The notes: generated by a model from the sequence alone, not told the origin. DNA of 64,000 nt from an uncultured Pelagibacteraceae bacterium (GCA_902544065.1 CACCAS010000002.1:65517-129516), one strand, 5' to 3'; counted from the first letter of the stretch, positions 1 to 8,774 are shown. Program-made: numbers and translations.

Positions 1-768
1 ACTGCGTGCGCAGACTTTATCTATTTCATCAATGAAAACAATTCCATTATCTTCGACTGCTTTTTTTGCCTCATTTACGATTTGGTCTGTGTCAATAAGT
101 TTATCCGACTCTTCATTTACAAGTGTTTCGTATGAGTCCTCTACAGTCATTTTCTTCTTTTTTGTTTTTGGACCCATTGCTTTACCTAGCATATCGTTGA
201 GATTAATCATGCCAACACCGGCCCCTTGTCCTCCTTGCAAATCAATTGTTGGAAACGATCCAGTATCTTGAATTGATACTTCGATTTCTTTTTCTTCAAG
301 CTCTCCGTTCCTTAATTTTTTTCTAAAACTTTCACGCGTAGTAGGTCCAGCGCCAGGACCAACTAATGAGTCCAACACTCTTTCCTCAGCTGCTAGTTGT
401 GCTTTAGCTTTAACTTCTTTTCTTTTAATCTCACGCACCATAGTGATGGCAATTTCAATTAAATCACGAACAATAGATTCAACATCTCTTCCAACGTAAC
501 CAACTTCGGTAAACTTTGTTGCTTCAACTTTCATAAAAGGGGCTTGAGCTAGCCTTGAAAGTCTTCTAGAGATTTCTGTTTTACCAATACCAGTCGGTCC
601 AATCATTAAAATATTTTTTGGAAGAACTTCTTCTCTCATATCTTCGGGAAGCTGTTGTCGTCTCCATCTATTCCTTAGTGCAATAGCAACTGACTTCTTG
701 GCATCATCCTGACCAATAATATATCTATCCAGTTCAGAGACTATTTCTCGAGGTGAAAATGCTTGCAT
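1..768 (-). CDS. hslU: HslU, ATPase subunit of HslVU protease (5' part only)
   Basis: HslU is the AAA+ unfoldase that feeds proteins into the HslV peptidase in the cytoplasm. The reading frame opens at ATG 768 and is still open at the window edge, so only about the first 256 residues are present. Visible motifs are the Walker A segment GPTGIGKTE around residues 55-63, the pore-type segment following [14 protein letters not shown], and the Walker B segment [10 protein letters not shown] near the cut end. Between them lies the charged intermediate domain typical of the family. The start is 2 nt after the hslV stop codon on the same strand, so the two subunits are probably made from one message. 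Family assignment is certain; the C-terminal half lies outside the window. Confidence 0.97.
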   Translation of the reverse strand, partial: MQAFSPREIVSELDRYIIGQDDAKKSVAIALRNRWRRQQLPEDMREEVLPKNILMIGPTGIGKTEISRRLSRLAQAPFMKVEATKFTEVGYVGRDVESIVRDLIEIAITMVREIKRKEVKAKAQLAAEERVLDSLVGPGAGPTTRESFRKKLRNGELEEKEIEVSIQDTGSFPTIDLQGGQGAGVGMINLNDMLGKAMGPKTKKKKMTVEDSYETLVNEESDKLIDTDQIVNEAKKAVEDNGIVFIDEIDKVCARS

Positions 769-770
769 GA

Positions 771-1322
771 TTAATATTCTATTTTTTCTATGGTAATATT
801 ATTATTAGTAAAAACACAAATTTCTCCTGCAATCTTAAGTGACTTCAAAGCAATTTCCTCAGCGGTTAAATCACTATCGATAAGCGCTTTTGCTGCAGAC
901 AATGCATAGTTACCGCCACTTCCAATGCCAATGATAGATCCCTCAGGGTCTAATACGTCACCCATTCCAGTAATAAGCAAAGAGGTAGATGAGTCAGCAA
1001 CTGTCAGTAGTGCTTCTAGCCTTCTAAGATATTTGTCAGTTCTCCAATCTTTAGCAAGCTCAACACACGCTCTTGTTAATTGTTTTGGGTGCTTCTCTAG
1101 TTTTGCTTCTAGTCTTTCAAATAAGGTAAAAGCGTCGGCGGTTGCTCCTGCGAAGCCAGCAATGACACTTCCGTCTCCAATTTTTCTCACTTTTTGGGCT
1201 GTACCTTTAATTACAGTATTGCCCAAACTTACCTGCCCATCTCCAGCAACGACTACTTGATTGCCCTTTCGAACACTGATGATTGTAGTCCCGTGCCATG
1301 ATGCATTTAGCTGATTTTCCAT
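771..1322 (-). CDS. hslV: HslV, peptidase subunit of HslVU protease
   Basis: HslV is the proteasome-beta-like threonine peptidase that forms a double hexamer and degrades proteins unfolded by HslU. The 183-residue product carries a short N-terminal extension before Gly11-Thr12-Thr13; Thr12 is the expected catalytic residue exposed by processing, as in other alphaproteobacterial HslV. The AGDGQVSLG segment and the later [16 protein letters not shown] segment are family hallmarks. It is the first gene of hslVU and is divergent from hisB, an arrangement common in alphaproteobacteria. An in-frame TGA lies just upstream of ATG 1322, so no longer form is possible. A heat-shock-like promoter sits directly upstream and implies a very short leader. 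Confidence 0.97.
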   Translation of the reverse strand: MENQLNASWHGTTIISVRKGNQVVVAGDGQVSLGNTVIKGTAQKVRKIGDGSVIAGFAGATADAFTLFERLEAKLEKHPKQLTRACVELAKDWRTDKYLRRLEALLTVADSSTSLLITGMGDVLDPEGSIIGIGSGGNYALSAAKALIDSDLTAEEIALKSLKIAGEICVFTNNNITIEKIEY

Positions 1323-1330
1323 TATTCATG

Positions 1331-1360
1331 ATATGTGGCTATTTATTCAATAACTTCAAG
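1331..1360 (-). promoter_or_regulatory. Candidate RpoH (sigma-32) promoter of hslVU
   Basis: On the minus strand CTTGAA (1360-1355) is followed after 16 nt by CCACATAT (1338-1331). This agrees with the sigma-32 pattern CTTGAA / CCCCATNT in all but one position. Transcription would start within a few bases of the hslV ATG at 1322, so the mRNA would be nearly leaderless, which fits the absence of a Shine-Dalgarno sequence there. HslVU is a heat-shock protease in well-studied proteobacteria. The assignment is by motif only. Confidence 0.55.
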
Positions 1361-1436
1361 GCTATTTATTGCTCAAAAATTATATTTTTTATAGATAAAT
1401 CAGTAATTTATTGATAAAAACCGAGTGGATTTTGAT

Positions 1437-2036
1437 ATGAGAACTGCAAATTATAAAAGAGAGACAAAAGAAACTTCCATTAACGTTGAAATCAATATTG
1501 ATGGCACAGGTTCGTATAATGTGAAAACTGGAATAGGTTTCCTTGACCACATGTTGGAACAATTTTCAAAGCATTCGTTAATCGATATGAACATTAAGGC
1601 TACAGGTGATACACATATTGATTACCACCACACAACAGAGGACACTGGTATTGCCATAGGGGAATGCTTGTCAAAAGCGTTAGGTAATAGACAAGGCATT
1701 AATCGTTATGCTCACTCTTACATACCAATGGATGAAACACTTTCAAGAGTTGCTCTTGATCTTTCAAATCGTCCTTACTTAATATGGAATGTAAAATTCA
1801 GTGCTCCTAAAATTACTTCTTCACAGGGTGATTTTGATACAGAACTTTTTAAAGAATGGTTTCAGGCATTTGCGCAAGCAAGTGGAACGACCCTACATGT
1901 TGAGAATATTTATGGAGAAAATAATCACCACATCATTGAGTCATGCTTTAAAGCTCTTGCACGAAGCTTAAGATTAGCAATGCAAGTAAATGAACGTGAG
2001 GGCAACATAGTACCTTCTACAAAAGGTCAACTATAA
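1437..2036 (+). CDS. hisB: Imidazoleglycerol-phosphate dehydratase
   Basis: HisB removes water from imidazole glycerol phosphate to give imidazole acetol phosphate, the sixth step of histidine synthesis. The product is the stand-alone dehydratase (199 residues), without the histidinol-phosphatase domain found in enterics. Metal-binding motifs are visible: FLDHML with His38, DYHHTTED with His64-His65, and a C-terminal NHHIIES. I chose ATG 1437 because alphaproteobacterial HisB proteins usually begin Met-Arg-(Thr/Lys)-Ala and a GAGTGG stretch lies at a suitable distance. An in-frame GTG at 1425 would add four residues. It heads a run of closely coupled genes extending at least to hisE. Confidence 0.96.
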   Translation: MRTANYKRETKETSINVEINIDGTGSYNVKTGIGFLDHMLEQFSKHSLIDMNIKATGDTHIDYHHTTEDTGIAIGECLSKALGNRQGINRYAHSYIPMDETLSRVALDLSNRPYLIWNVKFSAPKITSSQGDFDTELFKEWFQAFAQASGTTLHVENIYGENNHHIIESCFKALARSLRLAMQVNEREGNIVPSTKGQL

Positions 2037-2038
2037 CT

Positions 2039-2500
2039 ATGCTTAAAGAAGGTCAAAAACTTCCATCCTTTAAGCTTAATAACCAAGAGGGTGATGCAGT
2101 TAAATTGCCAGCTAATGATATGACCATTATTTATTTTTATCCAAAAGCGGATACTCCAGGTTGCACAAAGGAATCTTGTGAATTCCAAAGTAATTTAAAA
2201 AAATTCAACAAGTTCGAGACCAGAGTTTTTGGAATTTCAAAAGACTCTGTTCAGCGTCAAAGTAAATTCGCTGAAAAATATAATTTAAAATTCAATCTTC
2301 TTTCTGATGAGAATGAAAAAGTTTGCGAAAAATTTGGAGTTTGGGTTAATAAAAGCATGTATGGACGAACCTATAAGGGAATTGAAAGATCAACTTTTCT
2401 TGTTGGCAAAAATGGCAAGATCCTAAAAATATGGCGAAAAGTAAAAGTTAATAATCATGTCGAGGAAGTTTTAGATACCATTAAAGAATTCAGTAAATGA
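2039..2500 (+). CDS. bcp: Peroxiredoxin of the BCP/PrxQ type
   Basis: The product is a 153-residue thioredoxin-fold peroxidase that should reduce hydrogen peroxide and organic peroxides at the expense of thioredoxin. The active-site segment DTPGCTKESCEF carries the peroxidatic Cys42 and a second Cys47 five residues later, the spacing expected of atypical two-Cys PrxQ enzymes. The gene starts 2 nt after hisB and its stop overlaps the hisH start in an ATGA junction, so it is embedded in the histidine operon. This is an unusual place for a peroxidase: nothing in the protein suggests a role in histidine synthesis, and co-expression is the only link. The family call is secure. Confidence 0.93.
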   Translation: MLKEGQKLPSFKLNNQEGDAVKLPANDMTIIYFYPKADTPGCTKESCEFQSNLKKFNKFETRVFGISKDSVQRQSKFAEKYNLKFNLLSDENEKVCEKFGVWVNKSMYGRTYKGIERSTFLVGKNGKILKIWRKVKVNNHVEEVLDTIKEFSK

Positions 2501-3132
2501 ATCTAGCTATAATAAATTTCGGTTCAGGAAATTTACATTCTGTTCATAAAGCTTTTGAAAGCGTAAGCTCAGATTTAAGCAATCCTTACAATATTGTTGT
2601 GACCAATGATCCTAAAGAGATTCAGTCAGCTGATAAGATTGTCTTGCCTGGAGTAGGTGCTTTCGGTGATTGTAAAAATGCAATTTTAAACATAGAAGGC
2701 TTGCATGCATCACTTCAAGTTTCGGTTTTAAAAAATAAAGTTCCTTTTATGGGGATATGTGTGGGCATGCAGTTACTGGCTGATATATCATATGAGTTTG
2801 GTACGCACTCAGGTTTTGGCTGGATACCAGGTGAAGTAAGAAGGATTACATCTCCTAAAGAATATAAGATTCCTCACATGGGATGGAATGAGATTACATT
2901 TTCAGACCACAAGTTATTCGATAATTGTGAGCAAGGGTCAGATTTTTATTTTGTTCACAGTTTTTATTTTCAGAATCAAAAAAGTGAACATTCTATAGCT
3001 ACAACTGAATACCCTGACCAAATTACAGCGGCAGTTTGCAAGGAAAATATATGTGGTACACAATTCCATCCTGAAAAAAGCCATATAAATGGGAGAAAAA
3101 TAATTCACAACTTTTTAGAGTGGAAGCCGTAA
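2497..3132 (+). CDS. hisH: Imidazole glycerol phosphate synthase, glutaminase subunit
   Basis: HisH is the class-I glutamine amidotransferase that supplies ammonia to HisF in the fifth step of histidine synthesis. The catalytic triad is visible: Cys88 in GICVGMQLL, and His191 with Glu193 in GTQFHPEKSH. An oxyanion-strand motif PGVGAFGDC lies near residue 51. The length of 211 residues is normal. Its ATG overlaps the bcp stop codon and its TAA (3130-3132) shares a base with the start of hisA, so translation of bcp, hisH and hisA is probably coupled. Confidence 0.97.
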   Translation: MNLAIINFGSGNLHSVHKAFESVSSDLSNPYNIVVTNDPKEIQSADKIVLPGVGAFGDCKNAILNIEGLHASLQVSVLKNKVPFMGICVGMQLLADISYEFGTHSGFGWIPGEVRRITSPKEYKIPHMGWNEITFSDHKLFDNCEQGSDFYFVHSFYFQNQKSEHSIATTEYPDQITAAVCKENICGTQFHPEKSHINGRKIIHNFLEWKP

Positions 3133-3857
3133 TGATCTTATTTCCCGCTATTGATTTAAAAGATGGTAAATGTGTACGTCTCGTCCAGGGCGATTTTAAT
3201 AAATCCACTACTTATAATAATTCACCCTTAGATCAGGCTAAGTTATTTGAAGATCTAGGAATAAGTTGGCTTCATTGTGTAGATTTGGATGGAGCTTTGG
3301 TGGGCCAATCAGAAAATGTAAAGTCAATTGAAGAGATTGTGTCAAAAACAAATTTGAAATTGCAATTTGGTGGAGGTATTCGAAATATAAAATCAGTTGA
3401 AATCTTAATCAATATTGGCATACAAAATGTAATACTTGGAACAGCAGTATTTGAAGATTATGAATTATTTCAAACTGCTATTCAGAAATATCCAAACAAA
3501 ATATCTATTGCACTAGACATTAAAAATGAGCAAATCGCTCTTCGTGGTTGGAGAGAAGTTAAGTCAATCAATCTAGAGAAATTTTTATTATCGATAGAAG
3601 GTTTAAAAATAAATTCAATTATATGTACAGACGTGATGAGAGATGGAATGAAAAAAGGAATTAACTTAGATATGCTGGAGAATGTCATGAAAATGACGAG
3701 CCTTTTGTGCGTTGCTTCAGGCGGTGTGTCGTCAATTGATGATATAAAAAATATCAAAGGTAAAAACTATTCCCAAATGAAAGGTGTTATTGTTGGTAAA
3801 GCAATTTATGACAAAAACATTGATATTAAAGACGCACTAAAAATATTAAGTAAATAA
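3132..3857 (+). CDS. hisA: Phosphoribosylformimino-AICAR-phosphate isomerase
   Basis: HisA is a beta/alpha-barrel isomerase that opens the ribose ring of ProFAR in the fourth histidine step. The N-terminal [14 protein letters not shown] places catalytic Asp8, and [11 protein letters not shown] contains the partner acid. Phosphate-binding glycine loops QFGGGIR and VASGGVSS are both present. I chose ATG 3132 because family members start M-I-(L/I)-(F/Y)-P-A-I-D. A start at 3120 would only add four residues that duplicate the hisH tail in another frame. At 241 residues it has the usual length, and its last base is the first base of the hisF start codon. Confidence 0.97.
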   Translation: MILFPAIDLKDGKCVRLVQGDFNKSTTYNNSPLDQAKLFEDLGISWLHCVDLDGALVGQSENVKSIEEIVSKTNLKLQFGGGIRNIKSVEILINIGIQNVILGTAVFEDYELFQTAIQKYPNKISIALDIKNEQIALRGWREVKSINLEKFLLSIEGLKINSIICTDVMRDGMKKGINLDMLENVMKMTSLLCVASGGVSSIDDIKNIKGKNYSQMKGVIVGKAIYDKNIDIKDALKILSK

Positions 3858-4615
3858 TGTTAAAAAAAAGAATTATACCATGTTTAGATGTTGATAATGG
3901 TAGAGTTGTTAAAGGGGTTAATTTTATCGATCTAGTTGATGCAGGAGATCCAGTCGAACAAGCTATAATCTATAATGCTGAAGGAGCTGATGAGCTTTGT
4001 TTTTTAGATATTACTGCGTCAAGTGATAACAGAGACACATTGCTAGAGGTGGTAAAAAAAACAGCTGAAAATTGTTTCATACCTCTTACTGTAGGTGGAG
4101 GTGTCAGGAATTTGGATGATATTTCACGTTTACTTCATTTTGGAGCAGATAAAGTTTCAATAAATACAGCAGCAGTTGATAATATTGATTTAGTAGCTGA
4201 GGCTGCAAACAAGTATGGTTCATCAACAATAGTGATAGCTGTAGACGCAAAAGAAACCTCCGCAAATCAATGGAAAGTATTCACTCATGGTGGGAGAAAA
4301 GAAACCAACATTGATGTTGTTACTTACTGCAATGAAGTGGCAAAACTAGGTGCTGGAGAAATATTGCTTACATCAATGGATAGAGATGGAACAAAAAGTG
4401 GGTTTGACAATAAACTATTAAAAACTGTTACTTCAAAAGTTAATGTACCAGTTATTGCGTCAGGTGGGGTTGGCAACTTGAGCCATCTTCTTGATGGCAT
4501 TCTTGAAGGGGAGGCAAGTGCATTACTGGCTGCTTCTATTTTTCACTTTGGTGAATACAGCATAGGTGAAGTTAAAAGATATCTTGCTGATAATAATATT
4601 CCAGTTAGGATCTAA
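3857..4615 (+). CDS. hisF: Imidazole glycerol phosphate synthase, cyclase subunit
   Basis: HisF is the beta/alpha-barrel cyclase that uses ammonia channelled from HisH to form imidazole glycerol phosphate and AICAR. The start [12 protein letters not shown] carries catalytic Asp11, and the second catalytic acid is expected in [10 protein letters not shown] near residue 130. Glycine-rich phosphate loops TVGGGVRN and IASGGVGN are conserved. The 252-residue length is standard. The gene directly follows hisA with a one-base overlap, and a DUF1330 gene separates it from hisE. Confidence 0.98.
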   Translation: MLKKRIIPCLDVDNGRVVKGVNFIDLVDAGDPVEQAIIYNAEGADELCFLDITASSDNRDTLLEVVKKTAENCFIPLTVGGGVRNLDDISRLLHFGADKVSINTAAVDNIDLVAEAANKYGSSTIVIAVDAKETSANQWKVFTHGGRKETNIDVVTYCNEVAKLGAGEILLTSMDRDGTKSGFDNKLLKTVTSKVNVPVIASGGVGNLSHLLDGILEGEASALLAASIFHFGEYSIGEVKRYLADNNIPVRI

Positions 4616-4617
4616 TC

Positions 4618-4905
4618 ATGAAAGGTTATTGGATTGCAAAAGTAAATGTACTTCATCCCGATAAACAAAAGATGTATGCTGAACTTGCTTCTAAGGCAGT
4701 GCAAAAATACGATGGTAAATTCTTAGTGCGTGGAGGAAGTCAGATTATTGCTGAGGGAAAAGAGTACGAACGAAATGTCGTAGTAGAATACTCCTCATTT
4801 GATAATGCAAAAAAAGCTTATAACAGTAAAGAATATCAAGAGGCAAAAAAATTGCTTGGTGAAGATAAGGATAGACTTTTTGCTATTGTTGAAGGTTATG
4901 AATAA
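4618..4905 (+). CDS. DUF1330 family small protein
   Basis: This 95-residue protein matches the DUF1330 ferredoxin-like-fold family. It begins MKGYWIAKVNV, continues with YDGKFLVRGG, and ends with the SFDNAKKAYNSKEYQEAKKL helix characteristic of these dimeric alpha/beta-barrel proteins. The biochemical role is unknown, and related folds include monooxygenase-like small proteins. It lies 2 nt after hisF, and its last base is the first base of the hisE start, so it is translated as part of the histidine operon. Whether it takes part in histidine metabolism cannot be told from sequence. No signal peptide or membrane segment is visible, so it is probably cytoplasmic. Confidence 0.8.
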   Translation: MKGYWIAKVNVLHPDKQKMYAELASKAVQKYDGKFLVRGGSQIIAEGKEYERNVVVEYSSFDNAKKAYNSKEYQEAKKLLGEDKDRLFAIVEGYE

Positions 4906-5213
4906 TGGTTAATAAAGTTGATGTTCTTGTTCGATTATTTGACACTATTGAAAAACGTTCAAAAGAAGATTCCTCTAAATCATATACAGCCAAGCTCTTA
5001 TCTGAAGGTAAAGCCAAATGCATTGAAAAATTAAAAGAAGAGTCTCTTGAAACAGTTGAAGCCGCAGAGCAAGATGATGCGGAACAAATAATATATGAAT
5101 CTGCTGATCTTATTTATCATTTGCTTGTACTTTGGAAAAAATTTGATATCACAGCTGACCAAATATATGCCGAGCTAGAAAGCAGGGAAGGTAAAACAGG
5201 TTTACGTAAATAA
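4905..5213 (+). CDS. hisE: Phosphoribosyl-ATP pyrophosphatase
   Basis: HisE hydrolyses phosphoribosyl-ATP to phosphoribosyl-AMP in the second histidine step. The 102-residue product is the stand-alone all-alpha NTP-pyrophosphatase form, not fused to HisI. The metal-binding acidic helices are visible in EKLKEESLETVEAA and YESADLIYHLLVL, followed by the C-terminal segment ELESREGKTGLRK. It overlaps the DUF1330 gene and the downstream HIT gene by one base each (TAATG-type junctions). hisG, hisI, hisD and hisC are not in the window. Confidence 0.96.
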   Translation: MVNKVDVLVRLFDTIEKRSKEDSSKSYTAKLLSEGKAKCIEKLKEESLETVEAAEQDDAEQIIYESADLIYHLLVLWKKFDITADQIYAELESREGKTGLRK

Positions 5214-5596
5214 TGAGTTATGACAAAGATAATATATTCGCAAAAATAATAAGAGGAGAGATTCCCTGTGATAAAATTTATGAAGATGACTTTGTACTTT
5301 CTTTTAAAGATATTAGGCCTCAAGCACCCTCTCACGCATTAATTATTCCAAAGGGAAACTATTTAGATATTAATGACTTTAGTTCAAACGCTAGTGATAA
5401 TGAAATTATAGGGTTTAATCGCGCTATTGCGAAAGTTGCAGACATGTTGGGCATCAGTGAAAATTCAGGAGGAAATGGTTATAGAGTTATAGCGAATGCT
5501 GGAAATGACGCACATCAAGAAGTACCCCATCTTCACTTTCATTTATTAGCTGGAAGACCTTTAGGTCCAATGGTTTTTCCAGAAAAATCTAATTAA
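5213..5596 (+). CDS. HIT-family nucleotide-binding hydrolase (HinT-like)
   Basis: The product is a 127-residue histidine-triad protein. The signature HLHFHLL at residues 106-112 provides the three active-site histidines, and the early segment IFAKIIRGEIPCDKIYEDD is the usual HinT N-terminus. Such proteins hydrolyse AMP-lysine and other purine phosphoramidates, and some remove AMP from failed aminoacyl-adenylates. The gene follows hisE with a one-base overlap, and a HIT gene near hisE is seen in other alphaproteobacteria. The physiological substrate here is not deducible. Confidence 0.9.
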   Translation: MSYDKDNIFAKIIRGEIPCDKIYEDDFVLSFKDIRPQAPSHALIIPKGNYLDINDFSSNASDNEIIGFNRAIAKVADMLGISENSGGNGYRVIANAGNDAHQEVPHLHFHLLAGRPLGPMVFPEKSN

Positions 5597-5608
5597 GAGT
5601 AATTTATA

Positions 5609-6064
5609 ATGACAAGTAAGATTTCAGATGAAGAACTGGTAAAATTATTTAATAAAAATAAATTATTTAATTTATTCAACATGACAGTTCTTGAGGTAAA
5701 TACTGATGCTGGAAGTATTAAGATGGAATTTGAAGTAGAGCAAAAATATTGTAATCCTGCAGGTGATGTTCAAGGAGGTATCGTAAGTGGGATGGTTGAT
5801 GACGCTACCGCTCTTGCCTTTATCTTTCAAAACTATTTTAAGAAAAGACCCCCAACTATAGAATTAAAAACAAATTTTTTGTACCCTACAAAACCAGGAA
5901 AAGTAATTGGTTATGGCCAAGTAGTTAAATCAGGAAAAAATATTGCTTTCTTAGAAGGAAGACTTGAACAAAATAATAGAACTGTTGTTACGGCCACATC
6001 TACTTGTGTAATTGTAGATATGCCCCAAGTAAATTTAAATAAAATGATGGGAGAAAAAACATGA
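5609..6064 (+). CDS. PaaI-type hotdog-fold thioesterase
   Basis: The 151-residue protein is a single hotdog domain. The segment NPAGDVQGGIVSGMVDDATALAF contains the conserved N-P-x-G-x-x-(Q/H)-G-G motif and the following acidic residue that activate water in the PaaI/YbgC group. A second strand ELKTNFLYPTKPG is also typical. Members hydrolyse acyl-CoA thioesters, but the acyl specificity cannot be read from the sequence. It begins 12 nt after the HIT gene, and its stop overlaps the start of the downstream oxidoreductase (ATGA), which suggests co-translation with it. Confidence 0.82.
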   Translation: MTSKISDEELVKLFNKNKLFNLFNMTVLEVNTDAGSIKMEFEVEQKYCNPAGDVQGGIVSGMVDDATALAFIFQNYFKKRPPTIELKTNFLYPTKPGKVIGYGQVVKSGKNIAFLEGRLEQNNRTVVTATSTCVIVDMPQVNLNKMMGEKT

Positions 6065-7074
6065 TTAACAAGCAATGGATACTAAAAAATTTTCCTGTAG
6101 GAGATATAAAAGAAGGTGATTTAGTAATGGAAGAAACTTCTGTTCCTGAATTAAATGAAAACGAGATTCTGATTAGAAATATTTATTTATCGCTTGATCC
6201 AGCTAATAGAGGATGGATGAGTGGACGTTCCTCCTATGTTGATGCAATGCAAACTGGAGACGTCATGAGAGGTGGAACAATAGGTATAATTGAGAAATCA
6301 AAAAATCAGAAATTTAATGAAGGTGAAATTGTAAATTGTATGGGTGGATGGCAAGAATATTTTATCACTAATGGCAAAGGTGTTAGACAAATACCACAAG
6401 GTACTGGGTTCCCATTAGATAGCTACATGAGTATTTTGGGAATGACAGGCATGACCGCTTATTTTGGTTTACTAGATATTACAAACCCTCAACCAGGTGA
6501 AACATTAGTTGTTTCAGCTGCAGCGGGTGCGGTAGGTTCTATAGTTTGCCAAATTGGAAAAATAAAAGGATGTAAAGTTATTGGCATCGCTGGCTCTGAT
6601 GAAAAGTGTCAGTGGTTAGTAAATGATCTTGGTATAGATGGAGTAATAAACTACAAAACGGAAAATATAAGAAAAAAACTTAAAGATCTTTGCTCTGACG
6701 GAGTTGATATTTATTTTGAAAATGTCGGAGGACCCATTACGGATGCCGTTCTTACAAGAATGAATATAAATGGTAGAATAAGTTTATGTGGTTTAATATC
6801 TGGTTATAATGCTGAATCATTAGTTCCTGGACCAGCATGGGGAAACTTATTGATCAAAAGAATAAAGCTCAAAGGTTTCATTGTTTTTGACTATTTTAAA
6901 AGATACATAGAGGCTTACCAAGACCTTACAACTTGGATCAAAGAGGGAAAAATTAAATATAAAAACCATATAGTTCCTGGTTTGGAGAATGCAGAAAATT
7001 CCATTAAGAAGTTATTTACTGGAGAAAATGAGGGCAAGTTAATAATAAAAATCTCTAGTAATCCAACTGAGTAG
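6061..7074 (+). CDS. Zinc-free MDR-family NADP-dependent oxidoreductase (CurA-like)
   Basis: The 337-residue protein belongs to the medium-chain dehydrogenase/reductase group that includes leukotriene B4 dehydrogenase, prostaglandin reductase and bacterial CurA/YncB. The N-terminal half shows LSLDPANRGWMSGRSSYVDAM. The nucleotide-binding part has VSAAAGAVGSIVCQIGKIKGCKVIGIAGSD-type geometry, with AAAGAVGS around residues 153-160. No catalytic zinc ligands are seen. Members reduce activated double bonds of enals and enones with NADPH. The gene overlaps the thioesterase, so both may act on the same lipid-derived or acyl substrates, which is inference. It ends 1 nt before the end of the convergent FkbM gene. 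Confidence 0.85.
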   Translation: MINKQWILKNFPVGDIKEGDLVMEETSVPELNENEILIRNIYLSLDPANRGWMSGRSSYVDAMQTGDVMRGGTIGIIEKSKNQKFNEGEIVNCMGGWQEYFITNGKGVRQIPQGTGFPLDSYMSILGMTGMTAYFGLLDITNPQPGETLVVSAAAGAVGSIVCQIGKIKGCKVIGIAGSDEKCQWLVNDLGIDGVINYKTENIRKKLKDLCSDGVDIYFENVGGPITDAVLTRMNINGRISLCGLISGYNAESLVPGPAWGNLLIKRIKLKGFIVFDYFKRYIEAYQDLTTWIKEGKIKYKNHIVPGLENAENSIKKLFTGENEGKLIIKISSNPTE

Positions 7075-7075
7075 T

Positions 7076-7837
7076 TTATCCCGGTAAAAATATAAAATTA
7101 AATAAATATTCATTAGAACTTTTGGGATGACGATGCAATTTTACAACATCTATTTCATCAGTACTTACTAATTTACTTTTCTTTAAAACATAAGATTTAT
7201 AACCCAAGCTTTCAATTGACTGTATCTGTTCATTTATAGGTATTTTATTGTGCTTTTCTTCCATTTCAACGAGTAGATTTGGCATATTTCTTTTTATTGT
7301 TTTTGTTGCTCCTTCTAAAACTTCATGTTCATGGCCTTCAACATCTATCTTAATAAATCCTACATTGCTAAATTCGTATTCATCAAGACACCGTGATTTA
7401 ACAAAGAGGCTCTTGGAGTTTCCATTAATTTTTTTATAATTTAGAGTTGCTCCCTGATTAGAAAAACCTTTTGAAGAAAATGGAACATGCAATTCTTCTT
7501 CGCCAGATTTATTTGATAATGCAATACAATGGGTATTAATATTTTTTACTTTAATTGATTTTAATGATGAATAAATTTTTGGATTTGGTTCAAATGACTC
7601 TACGTATTTTACTTGTTTTGATAACCAATAGCTCCAAACCCCAACATTTGCACCAACGTCTATTGCTCTAATGCAGTTTTTAGCTAATACCGAAATGATT
7701 TTTAGTTCTGGCTCACCTTTTTTCAGTTCTCGGTATGCTCTTTCTCTTATGCGTAGCCACTGGGGAACGATAAAATCTCTGATCTTTTCTTCTAAAGTTT
7801 TAGGAGGAATCCAGTTCTTTTTATAATCTGGCACCAT
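7076..7837 (-). CDS. FkbM-family methyltransferase
   Basis: The 253-residue protein contains an FkbM-type SAM-dependent methyltransferase domain. The SAM-binding loop AIDVGANVGVWSYWLS lies around residues 55-70 and is followed by VESFEPNPK. The family-typical GFIKIDVEGHEHEVLEGA lies about 100 residues further on. FkbM enzymes usually methylate hydroxyls of polyketides, glycans or lipids, but the substrate here is unknown. Its start overlaps the end of the PfkB-type kinase gene by 17 nt on the same strand, so the two are translationally linked. A single isolated FkbM gene in a streamlined genome often belongs to surface-glycan modification, but no glycosyltransferases are near. Confidence 0.85.
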   Translation of the reverse strand: MVPDYKKNWIPPKTLEEKIRDFIVPQWLRIRERAYRELKKGEPELKIISVLAKNCIRAIDVGANVGVWSYWLSKQVKYVESFEPNPKIYSSLKSIKVKNINTHCIALSNKSGEEELHVPFSSKGFSNQGATLNYKKINGNSKSLFVKSRCLDEYEFSNVGFIKIDVEGHEHEVLEGATKTIKRNMPNLLVEMEEKHNKIPINEQIQSIESLGYKSYVLKKSKLVSTDEIDVVKLHRHPKSSNEYLFNFIFLPG

Positions 7838-8774
7838 AAATTTGAATCACTTTTGAAGCAAATTTTACACCTTCTTTTCCGCATTCTTCTAGTGATTGTC
7901 CTTCTAAATATTTTAGCAAAAATCCTGCTGCAAATAGATCACCAGCACCTGTTGTATCAACAAGACTATCAATTTTTTGAGGCTCGATTTTAATTACTTC
8001 TTCATTATTTATAATCATTGCCCCTTTTTCACCAAGCGTAATTGCAAATATCTTATTTTTATCTTTAATAACGTCTATGCTTTCATCTAAGTCTGATGTG
8101 CCTAATAGGGATTTTATTTCTTCTTCATTTGCAAAAATAATATCAGCCTCTTCATTAATTAAATTTAAAAAGCTATCTTTAAAACGTTCAATACAAAATA
8201 CATCAGATACACTGAAGGCTACAATTTTGTTATTGTCCCTAGCTACCTTAGTTGCTTTTTTGATTGCTACTTGAGCATCGTCGAGGTCCCAAAGATATCC
8301 TTCTAGATAAGTAATTTTTGACTGAGAGATAACATCTTCATTAACATCATCAGAATTAAGCTTTTGAGATATTCCTAAATAGGTGCTCATTGTCCTTTGG
8401 GCATCCGGCGTTACCATAACTAAGCATCGTCCAGTTTCACTCTCGTCAGACTGAGGGGCATTTGCAAAAAATACATCTTCTTTTTTTAAGCCATCTATAA
8501 ATGCCTTGCCTACCTCATCTATTCCAACTTTTCCAATAAAAGCTGTTTTCATATTATTTTGAGCTAGAGCAACTATTGAGTTTGCAACTGATCCACCAGA
8601 CACGGTTTTTTTAATGTTAATTTTCCCCGAAATATTCTTAATACCATCTAAGTCTACTAAAGACATGAGTCCTTTCCTTAATTCGTGATCATTCAAGAAT
8701 TGATCCTCTACGTCTGTAATGACATCAACAATAGAATTACCAATACCTACAATATCATATTTATTATCTACCAT
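7821..8774 (-). CDS. PfkB-family carbohydrate/nucleoside kinase (adenosine-kinase-like)
   Basis: This ribokinase-superfamily enzyme transfers phosphate from ATP to a sugar or nucleoside. The N-terminus YDIVGIGNSIVDV, the GGSVANSI glycine motif and the PfkB signature-2 segment DTTGAGDLFAAGF near residue 280 are all present, the last with catalytic Asp. The overall layout is closest to the adenosine-kinase-like proteins common in alphaproteobacteria, but inosine-guanosine or sugar kinases are alternatives. I chose ATG 8774 because MVDNKYDIV fits the family. An in-frame TTG at 8786 would add four residues. It overlaps the stop of the upstream SDR gene and the start of the downstream FkbM gene. 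Confidence 0.87.
   Translation of the reverse strand: MVDNKYDIVGIGNSIVDVITDVEDQFLNDHELRKGLMSLVDLDGIKNISGKINIKKTVSGGSVANSIVALAQNNMKTAFIGKVGIDEVGKAFIDGLKKEDVFFANAPQSDESETGRCLVMVTPDAQRTMSTYLGISQKLNSDDVNEDVISQSKITYLEGYLWDLDDAQVAIKKATKVARDNNKIVAFSVSDVFCIERFKDSFLNLINEEADIIFANEEEIKSLLGTSDLDESIDVIKDKNKIFAITLGEKGAMIINNEEVIKIEPQKIDSLVDTTGAGDLFAAGFLLKYLEGQSLEECGKEGVKFASKVIQIYGARL

Noticed and set aside
32-271. A plus-strand frame opposite hslU at the window start
   Set aside because: It is antisense to conserved HslU motifs, including Walker B, and has no homology features.
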